A stretch of 64,000 nt of DNA from Bradyrhizobium iriomotense (GTDB taxonomy: Bacteria > Pseudomonadota > Alphaproteobacteria > Rhizobiales > Xanthobacteraceae), in the NCBI RefSeq assembly GCF_018129405.1, contig NZ_JAFCLP010000014.1:1-64000 (forward strand), written 5' to 3'. The notes beneath the pieces were generated by a model. That model worked only from the letters and a program-made list of their open reading frames with translations. It was not told the DNA's origin and made no database searches. Shown here piece after piece: positions 58,628 through 64,000 of the stretch. Each line of letters begins with the position of its first letter. Positions within the stretch are counted from its first letter, which is position 1. Both the position numbers and the translations under genes were made by a program.

Positions 58628-59347
58628 ATGAGACCGAACGGCCGTCACACCGCCGGCGCCAGCCAATTGCCCGCCCTCCGCGCGTGGGCGATCTGTCTGC
58701 TTTTGCTGTCAGCTGTTGCCATCAGCCCGTCCACCGCCAAGGCCGCGCCGACCCAAGCCGCGGCCGCGACCACGCATGTCTATCTGCTGCGCGGCGTGCT
58801 CAACATCTTCTCGCTCGGGCTCGACACGATCGGTGCCCGGCTCCAGGCGCAGGGCATCCCGGTGACCGTCGCCAATTTCGTCTCCTGGTCCTCGCTCGCC
58901 GATGAAGCCGCAACCGCCTACAGGGCCGGCCGCATCAAGACCATCATCCTGGTCGGCCATTCCTCCGGCGCGACCGCGCTGCCGGACATGATTGCCAAGC
59001 TCAACCAGCTCGGCGTGCCCGTGAAGCTCGCGATCGGCCTCGACTCCGTGTTCAAGACCAAGCTCTCGACCGGTGCCGAACGCTACATCAACATCTATAT
59101 CGGCGACGGCCCCGGCGAGCCGGTGCGGGCCGCCGCAGGCCTGCGCGGCAAGCTCGACAATGTCGACGTGCGCGGCACCGGCGTCGGCCACATCTCGATC
59201 GACAAGAACGAGGCGATCCAGCGCCGCGTGATCGCCGAGATCGACGCCGCGATCATGCGCTCGCGCGCTCCGGCGGCTCCCGTTGCGGAGCCCGGCGCAC
59301 CGCGGTCCGCGCGTGCCGCGGCGGCAACGGCTCCGGCGAGGAACTGA
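58628..59347 (+). CDS. Secreted alpha/beta-hydrolase-like protein
   Basis: 239 residues from the ATG at 58628 (after CAGGGA). A signal peptide ends near AKA-AP (residue 40). The nucleophile elbow GHSSGAT (about 117) fits an alpha/beta hydrolase, and Asp and His candidates lie at GLDSVF and GVGHISID. The central fold is short, lacking a clear lid. It could be a periplasmic esterase or lipase, but no substrate clue is present. The C-terminus is Ala/Pro-rich and disordered. Confidence 0.75.
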   Translation: MRPNGRHTAGASQLPALRAWAICLLLLSAVAISPSTAKAAPTQAAAATTHVYLLRGVLNIFSLGLDTIGARLQAQGIPVTVANFVSWSSLADEAATAYRAGRIKTIILVGHSSGATALPDMIAKLNQLGVPVKLAIGLDSVFKTKLSTGAERYINIYIGDGPGEPVRAAAGLRGKLDNVDVRGTGVGHISIDKNEAIQRRVIAEIDAAIMRSRAPAAPVAEPGAPRSARAAAATAPARN

Positions 59348-59382
59348 GCGCATCGCTCCGTGCCCGGGTCGTGTGATGGCGC

Positions 59383-60561
59383 CTAAGCGGCCGTCACACG
59401 CACCGGCATGCTCTCCAGCCCGCGCAGGGAATTGTTCAGCCTGCGTTTCGGCTCGGCCGCGAGCTCGATCGTCTTCACGCGCCTTGCGAGCTCGCTGAAG
59501 ATCAATTCGCCTTCCAGACGCGCGATCATCTGGCCGACGCAGGCGTGGATGCCGGCGCCGAATCCGACATGGCCGGTCGCGACCCGCTCGACCTCGAAGC
59601 GATCGGGTCCGTCCCACCGCACGGAATCGCGATTGGCCGAGGCCATGAACAGCAGCACCTTGCGGTGGGCGGGGATCACGCCGCCGCCGATCTCGACGTC
59701 ACGCGAGGTGGTGCGAAAGAACGTCTGCACCGGTGAATCGTAGCGCAGGCCTTCCTCGAAAGCATTGCGTGCCAGCTCCGGCTTGTGATGCAGCTTGCGA
59801 TATTCGTCCGGATGGGTGGCGAGCGCGAGCAAGGTGTTGCCGATGCCGTTGACGGTGGTGTCGATCCCGGCAGTGAGGAACGGCCGCACCAGATGCGTCG
59901 CCTCGTGCTCGCTAATCTCGCCCTCGTCGGCCGCCTGGTAGATCATCATGCCGAGGCTGTCGGGCCGTAGCGCATCTCGTGCGCAGCATTCCATGATCCA
60001 GCTCTGCGCCGCGAGGCCTTCCTTTCGTGAAGCCGCGAGTATCCCGTTCTCCGGGCCGAAGCTGTTGAACACGAACGTGCTCCAGGCCAAAAGCTTCTCG
60101 CGGCCGTCCGGCCGGATGCCGATCGCATCCGGAAACACCTTCATCGGATAGGCTTCCGCAAGATCGGTCACGGCATCGAACGTGCCCTTGTCGATCAGCT
60201 CCGAGACCTTCTTCTCCGCCTCGCGCTGAAACGTTTCGCGCAGCTTCCTTGCGACGCCGGGCGACAGCGTGCGGCCAAGAACCCGCCGTCCCTTGTCATG
60301 GTCGGGTGGATCGATCTGCAGCGTCAGCGGTTTTGGCAGCGCCGGGTTCATGCCGTGGAGCCCGACGCCTTCGCCGCTGATGAACGTCTTCCAGTCCTTC
60401 AGCGCCGGCTCGACCTCGGCATAGCCGGCCATCGCCCACACGCCGTACCGCTCCAGTTCGAACACAGGCCCGAGCGCGCGCAGCGCCTGATAGGCAGGAT
60501 AGGGGTCGATCAGGAAGTCAGGCGCAAACGGGTCGACCGGGCTGGATGCAATGCCGCTCAT
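59383..60561 (-). CDS. Cytochrome P450, CYP199-like
   Basis: 392 residues of soluble bacterial P450. I-helix AGIDTT at 231-236, ExxR Glu270-Arg273, heme loop FGAGIHACVG with Cys341. Overall pattern (NGIGNTLLALATHPDEYRKL; SPVQTFFRTTSRDVEIGGG; NNSLRGLESMPVRV) recalls CYP199A2 of Rhodopseudomonas, which demethylates or oxidises para-substituted benzoates. It needs a ferredoxin and reductase not encoded here. It lies 14 bp after a solute-binding protein gene on the same strand, under likely control of the divergent MarR gene. GGAG sits 6 nt before the ATG. Confidence 0.93.
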   Translation of the reverse strand: MSGIASSPVDPFAPDFLIDPYPAYQALRALGPVFELERYGVWAMAGYAEVEPALKDWKTFISGEGVGLHGMNPALPKPLTLQIDPPDHDKGRRVLGRTLSPGVARKLRETFQREAEKKVSELIDKGTFDAVTDLAEAYPMKVFPDAIGIRPDGREKLLAWSTFVFNSFGPENGILAASRKEGLAAQSWIMECCARDALRPDSLGMMIYQAADEGEISEHEATHLVRPFLTAGIDTTVNGIGNTLLALATHPDEYRKLHHKPELARNAFEEGLRYDSPVQTFFRTTSRDVEIGGGVIPAHRKVLLFMASANRDSVRWDGPDRFEVERVATGHVGFGAGIHACVGQMIARLEGELIFSELARRVKTIELAAEPKRRLNNSLRGLESMPVRVTAA

Positions 60562-60575
60562 GGCCAGCTCCGCTT

Positions 60576-61784
60576 CTATGGCTTGCTAAGCGGGCACTGG
60601 CCTTCGTTCTCGGCGCGGAATGCGTCCTCGCCCTTGATGGTGGCAACGACCTTCAAGAGATCCCAGGCTGACTTCGATTCCTCCGGTGCCTTGACCTGGA
60701 GCAGGTAGAGCGGGTGGATCTTGCGTCCGTCCTTGCGGATATAGCCCTTGCCGAACAGCGGATCGTCGGTCGCAATCTCCTTCATCGCGGCGACGACAGC
60801 CTTGCCGTCCTTGGCGCTGCCGGCCTTGTCGACCGCCTTGAGGTAGTGGATGACCGAGGCATAGACGCCGGCCTGCATGTCGTTCGGATAGGCCTTCGAC
60901 GGAATGCGCTCGGCGAAGCGTTTTGCGAACGCCCGCGTGCCGTCGTTGAGATCCCAGTAGAACGGGTTCATGATCTGCGCGCCCTGCGCAAACTTCAGCC
61001 CGAGCGCGGGAAGGCCGTTCATGCCCAGAATCAATCCGACCAGCTTGTGATCCCTGGTCAGCCCGAACTCGGCGGCCTGTTTCATCGAGGTGATGGTGTC
61101 GTCGCCGGCATTGGCGAAGCCGACGACGTTCGCGCCCGATGCCTGGGCCTGAAGCAGGAAGGAGGCGTAGTCGGCCGTCCCCAGCGGATGCCGCACGCTG
61201 CCGAGCACCTCGCCGCCCGACGCTTTCACGGCCTCGGCGGCCTGCTTCTCCAGATCGTGACCGAAGGCGTAGTCGGCCGTGATGAAGAACCACTTCTTGC
61301 CGCCCTGCTGAACGATCGCCTTGCCGAGGCCGCGACCGTAGGCATAGGTGTCGTAGGTCCAGTGCACGGTATTCGGCGTGCACTTCTCGCCGGTCAGCAG
61401 CACCGTGCCGGCGCCCGATCCGACGAACACCTTGTTCTTCTCTGCGCTCATGCCGGCCACCGCGAGCGCGATCGACGAGTTCGGAATGTCGAAGATCGCA
61501 TCGACGCTCTCGTTCTCGTACCAGCGCCGGGCGATGCCAATTCCGATATCGGTCTTGTTCTGATGGTCGGCCGCGACGACCTCGACCGGCTTGCCGGCGG
61601 CCTTACCGCCGTAATCCTCGACCGCCATTTTGGCGGCGACGACCGAGCCGATGCCCTGATAGCTCGCGAACGGACCGGATTGGTCGTTCAGGATGCCGAT
61701 CTTCACGACGTCCTGCGCGAACACCGGCGCCGTGGTCAGCATTGCCGCCAACGTGCACAATTTATGCAGGAATTTGCTGTTCAT
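60576..61784 (-). CDS. ABC solute-binding protein (branched-chain amino acid/aromatic acid type)
   Basis: 402 residues with a signal peptide (cleavage near VFA-QD, residue 24) and a Peripla_BP_6 type two-lobed domain (VVKIGILNDQSGPFASYQGIGSVVAAKMAVEDYGG). Such proteins in rhizobia often bind aromatic acids rather than amino acids. A GGGAGGG ribosome site precedes the ATG. It is the first gene of a pair with the CYP199-like P450 and divergent from marR, so an aromatic acid ligand is the best guess. No permease or ATPase genes for it are in the window. Confidence 0.93.
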   Translation of the reverse strand: MNSKFLHKLCTLAAMLTTAPVFAQDVVKIGILNDQSGPFASYQGIGSVVAAKMAVEDYGGKAAGKPVEVVAADHQNKTDIGIGIARRWYENESVDAIFDIPNSSIALAVAGMSAEKNKVFVGSGAGTVLLTGEKCTPNTVHWTYDTYAYGRGLGKAIVQQGGKKWFFITADYAFGHDLEKQAAEAVKASGGEVLGSVRHPLGTADYASFLLQAQASGANVVGFANAGDDTITSMKQAAEFGLTRDHKLVGLILGMNGLPALGLKFAQGAQIMNPFYWDLNDGTRAFAKRFAERIPSKAYPNDMQAGVYASVIHYLKAVDKAGSAKDGKAVVAAMKEIATDDPLFGKGYIRKDGRKIHPLYLLQVKAPEESKSAWDLLKVVATIKGEDAFRAENEGQCPLSKP

Positions 61785-61821
61785 TGTGTCCCTCCCATGG
61801 GCGGTCTTGGTGCCGCTTAAT

Positions 61822-61844
61822 AATAGTTATATTTTATAGCTATT
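61822..61844. promoter_or_regulatory. Putative MarR operator
   Basis: Inverted repeat with arms AATAGTTATA and TATAGCTATT (one mismatch) around TTT, in the only AT-rich stretch of the 100-bp gap between divergent genes. Size and placement suit MarR binding and would cover promoters in both directions. Confidence 0.65.
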
Positions 61845-61884
61845 TTTGAGAGTGTCAATTCGGCCCGCCCAGGGATTGCAAATC

Positions 61885-62364
61885 ATGAGCTCGAAGACCC
61901 CGAAATCCGGAGCCAAATCTGCTGAGCAGCAGGAGAAAACGCTGGATCTGAGTGCGCTTCAGCGCACGCCCGGCTTCATGCTGCGCCTCGCGCAGTTGAA
62001 GTTCTTCGAGGGCTTCTACGAGGAGTTCGCGGCCTTGGGCCTGACGCCGGCGACCTATGCGATCTTCGCCGTCATTCGCGACAATCCCGGCGTGCCGCCG
62101 AGCAGCCTTGCCAGCCTGCTTCGACTGCGCCTGCCGAACCTGATCAAGATCCTGAACGAGCTCGAATCGTCCGGCTTCATCAAGCGCAACCGCTCCAAGG
62201 CGGACCGCCGTGCGGTCGAGCTCATGCTCACGGCAAAGGGTGCAAAGCTCATTGCCGAGGGGGCAAGGCTGACGGAGCCGTATAATCGGAAGATGCTGGC
62301 TCCGCTGAGCGAGGCCGAGCAGCGCACGTTGCTCGACCTCTTGAACCGGATGCTGCCGCTTTAG
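61885..62364 (+). CDS. MarR-family regulator of the binding protein/P450 pair
   Basis: 159 residues from MSSKTPKSGAKS; 13 upstream codons overlap the operator and are excluded. The winged helix region (about 55-120) shows GVPPSSLASLLRLRLPNLIKILNELESSGFIKRNRSKADRRAVELMLT, typical of MarR. N- and C-terminal helices form the dimer. Ligands of relatives are often aromatic acids or their CoA thioesters, which fits the adjacent CYP199-like gene. It probably represses itself and the divergent unit through the palindrome at 61822-61844. Confidence 0.92.
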   Translation: MSSKTPKSGAKSAEQQEKTLDLSALQRTPGFMLRLAQLKFFEGFYEEFAALGLTPATYAIFAVIRDNPGVPPSSLASLLRLRLPNLIKILNELESSGFIKRNRSKADRRAVELMLTAKGAKLIAEGARLTEPYNRKMLAPLSEAEQRTLLDLLNRMLPL

Positions 62365-62406
62365 GCCGGCGCGCGATGTGGCAATCGACGCTCGCCACTG
62401 CTCACG

Positions 62407-63258
62407 TCACTTCAGGAACGCGCGAATGCTCTCCGCAATCTCCTTCGCATGCGTCTCCAGCGCAAAATGGCCGGTGTCGAAGAACTGCACGACCGCATTG
62501 GGGTTGTCGCGCTTGAACGCTTCGGCGCCGGGCGGAATGAAGAACGGATCGTTCTTGCCCCAGACCGCGAGGAACGGCGGCTTGTGCTTGCGGAAATACT
62601 CCTGGAATGACGGATAGAGTGCGACGTTGCTCTTGTAATCGCCGAACAGGTCGAGCTGCACGTCGTCCGAGCCGGGACGCGCCAGATAGAAATTGTCGAG
62701 GTTCTGTCCGTCCGGCGACACCGTCGTCGGATCGGGGACGCCATGGGTGTACTGCCAACGCGTCGCCTCCGGCGTGAGGAAGGCACGCAGCGCCTCGCGG
62801 TTGTCGGGCGAGGGATCCTGCCAATAGGCCTTGATCGGAGTCCAGCCGTTGCTGAGGCCGTCCTCATAGGCGTTGCCGTTCTGCGAGATGATCGCGGTGA
62901 TCCGTTCGGGGTGACGCAGCGCGAGCCGGAAGCCGGTCGGCGCGCCGTAATCGAAGACGTAGATCGCGAAGCGATCGAAGCCGATCACTTCGGTGAAACG
63001 CTCGATCACCTGCGCGAAATTGTCGAAGGTGTAGCGGAAGCTTTCGCGCGCCGGCATGTCGGACTGACCGAAGCCGGGAAGATCGGGCGCCACGATGTGG
63101 AATTTGTCGGCGAGCAGGGGGATCAGGTCGCGGAACATGTGGCCGGCGCTGGGGAAGCCGTGTAGCAGCAGCAGCTTCGGCGCACCTCGAGAGCCGGCCT
63201 CGCGATAGAACACCTTGAAGCCATCGACGTCGGCGGTGCGGTAGGTGGTCCGGGTCAT
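62407..63258 (-). CDS. Alpha/beta hydrolase with Asp nucleophile (epoxide hydrolase/dehalogenase type)
   Basis: 283 residues from the ATG at 63258, chosen for GGAG 6 nt upstream; an ATG 4 codons earlier is possible. HGFPSAGHMFRDLIPLL forms the oxyanion region, the nucleophile elbow VFDYGAP carries Asp rather than Ser, and GHFALE holds the His. An Asp nucleophile points to epoxide hydrolase or haloalkane/haloacid dehalogenase chemistry rather than esterase. It is divergent from a CGNR regulator, with repeated ACAGGTTA sites between. Convergent with marR. Confidence 0.9.
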   Translation of the reverse strand: MTRTTYRTADVDGFKVFYREAGSRGAPKLLLLHGFPSAGHMFRDLIPLLADKFHIVAPDLPGFGQSDMPARESFRYTFDNFAQVIERFTEVIGFDRFAIYVFDYGAPTGFRLALRHPERITAIISQNGNAYEDGLSNGWTPIKAYWQDPSPDNREALRAFLTPEATRWQYTHGVPDPTTVSPDGQNLDNFYLARPGSDDVQLDLFGDYKSNVALYPSFQEYFRKHKPPFLAVWGKNDPFFIPPGAEAFKRDNPNAVVQFFDTGHFALETHAKEIAESIRAFLK

Positions 63259-63273
63259 GACCGTCTCCATATG

Positions 63274-63346
63274 GTAACCTGTTAATAGCCTAAATACAGG
63301 TTATGATTCGCTCGCATAACTTGTCAATACGCATTTTACAGGTTAC
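63274..63346. promoter_or_regulatory. Three-site operator between hydrolase and CGNR regulator
   Basis: GTAACCTGT (63274-63282) and ACAGGTTAT (63296-63304) form an inverted pair; a further ACAGGTTAC lies at 63338-63346, 42 bp (four turns) from the second. On the minus strand TTGACA (63327-63322) and TAACCT 18 bp on make a good promoter whose -10 lies inside the middle site. Confidence 0.65.
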
Positions 63347-63382
63347 TAAAGGCGGACATGTTTCGCCGGCCAAGGACCGCTC

Positions 63383-63997
63383 GTGGACAGACCGCCCGCC
63401 ATGTTCATCGCCGACTCGCTCGGCCTCGATTTTCTCAACTCGGTGGCGACGCCGGTCGATACGCCCGTCGATTGGCTCGACCATGGCGACGGCCTGGTCG
63501 ACTGGCTGGCACAGGCCAAATTGGTGCCGGCGGAGGAGCTGGATGCGCTGAAGGCGCGCGTGAGGCCGGGTGAGCTCGACAAGGTTGCCGATCAGGCCCG
63601 CGCCTTGCGCGAGTGGTTCAGGGGCTTTGTGCTGGAGCATGCGGGCCGGCCGCTGACCGGCAAGGCGCTGCACGAGCTTGGTCCGTTGAACAGCATCCTG
63701 GAGCGCGATGCGGCGTTCCTGCAAATCGCGCCTCGTCACGGCCAGGATGGTCTTGCGCTGCATAGGAAACGGCACTGGCAATCACCGGAGTCCCTGCTGC
63801 TGCCCATCGGCGAGGCGATGGCGAAGTTCGTCTGCGAGGAAGACTTTTCCGACGTGAAGGCGTGCGAGGGCCACAATTGCACGATGCTGTTCGCCGATCA
63901 CACCCGCCGGCGCGCACGGCGGTGGTGCATCATGGCAGTGTGCGGCAATCGCGCCAAGCAGGCCGCACATCGCAGCCGGCTCAAGGGCAGGCAGTGA
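63383..63997 (+). CDS. CGNR zinc-finger (ABATE domain) regulator
   Basis: 204 residues from the GTG at 63383, which has AAGGA 6 nt upstream; the ATG 6 codons later lacks a ribosome site. The N-terminal ABATE-like domain (DSLGLDFLNSVATP) is followed by a C-terminal CGNR zinc finger: CEGHNCTMLFADHTRRRARRWCIMAVCGNRAKQ with paired Cys residues. The family is thought to bind DNA in stress-responsive or metabolic loci, although few members are studied. It is probably the factor acting on the repeated ACAGGTTA sites in the divergent promoter. Confidence 0.92.
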   Translation: MDRPPAMFIADSLGLDFLNSVATPVDTPVDWLDHGDGLVDWLAQAKLVPAEELDALKARVRPGELDKVADQARALREWFRGFVLEHAGRPLTGKALHELGPLNSILERDAAFLQIAPRHGQDGLALHRKRHWQSPESLLLPIGEAMAKFVCEEDFSDVKACEGHNCTMLFADHTRRRARRWCIMAVCGNRAKQAAHRSRLKGRQ

Positions 63998-64000
63998 CGG

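Overview
The window looks like chromosome from a Bradyrhizobium-type alphaproteobacterium (Nitrobacteraceae). The basis is the GC-rich coding with strong third-position G/C bias, the alphaproteobacterial order of the division/cell-wall (dcw) cluster running on to lpxC, bamD, recN and ligA, an alpha-type RNase P RNA, a 595-residue FtsZ with a long C-terminal linker, and many dispersed palindromic repeats of the kind seen between Bradyrhizobium genes. This assignment is by pattern recognition only; no search was run. No tRNA, rRNA, CRISPR array, insertion sequence or prophage was seen.

Layout. 1-16.5 kb: accessory and regulatory genes. These are a 27-residue membrane protein, an extensin-like lipoprotein, a TetR repressor divergent from an EmrAB-type efflux pair with a perfect operator between them, a short leader ORF ahead of an ABC exporter, a MATE exporter, a TauE-type permease, a MocR regulator divergent from a DUF983 protein, rnpB, a YciI protein with an ECF42-type sigma factor, and an AmpD-like amidase. 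16.7-36.7 kb: the dcw cluster, in order small ORF, rsmH, ftsL, ftsI, murE, murF, mraY, murD, a 97-residue unknown, ftsW, murG, murC, murB, ddl, ftsQ, ftsA, ftsZ, closed by a clear terminator. 37-43.2 kb: lpxC, bamD, recN, ligA. 43.3-64 kb: mixed metabolic and envelope genes. These are an ICMT-like methyltransferase, a Bcr/CflA exporter, aminopeptidase P, prmA, an orphan Flp pilin, an Excalibur protein, a phytoene-dehydrogenase-like oxidoreductase, a membrane protein fused to a spermidine-synthase-like domain, GDPD, an L,D-transpeptidase, an ABC-2 exporter, a CYP199-like P450 with an ABC binding protein and a divergent MarR, and an alpha/beta hydrolase divergent from a CGNR regulator.

How the genes work together. 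The dcw block makes the peptidoglycan precursor: MurB, C, D, E and F act with Ddl in the cytoplasm, and MraY and MurG make lipid I and lipid II. FtsW and FtsI polymerise and cross-link it at the septum organised by FtsZ, FtsA, FtsQ and FtsL. LpxC (lipid A) and BamD (outer-membrane protein assembly) extend the envelope theme. Many genes overlap by 4 bp (rsmH with the ORF before it, ftsL-ftsI, murE-murF, ftsQ-ftsA), which indicates translational coupling. Palindromic repeats occupy at least three gaps between essential dcw genes, with a fourth degenerate copy.

Best leads for something undescribed: the promoter, 24-codon leader ORF and hairpin unit before the ABC exporter; the 27-residue membrane protein; a composite motif shared by the ddl-ftsQ and ftsZ-lpxC gaps; the small ORF coupled to rsmH where mraZ would be expected; the unknown protein between murD and ftsW; and three divergent regulator loci with readable operators (MocR, MarR/P450, CGNR/hydrolase).
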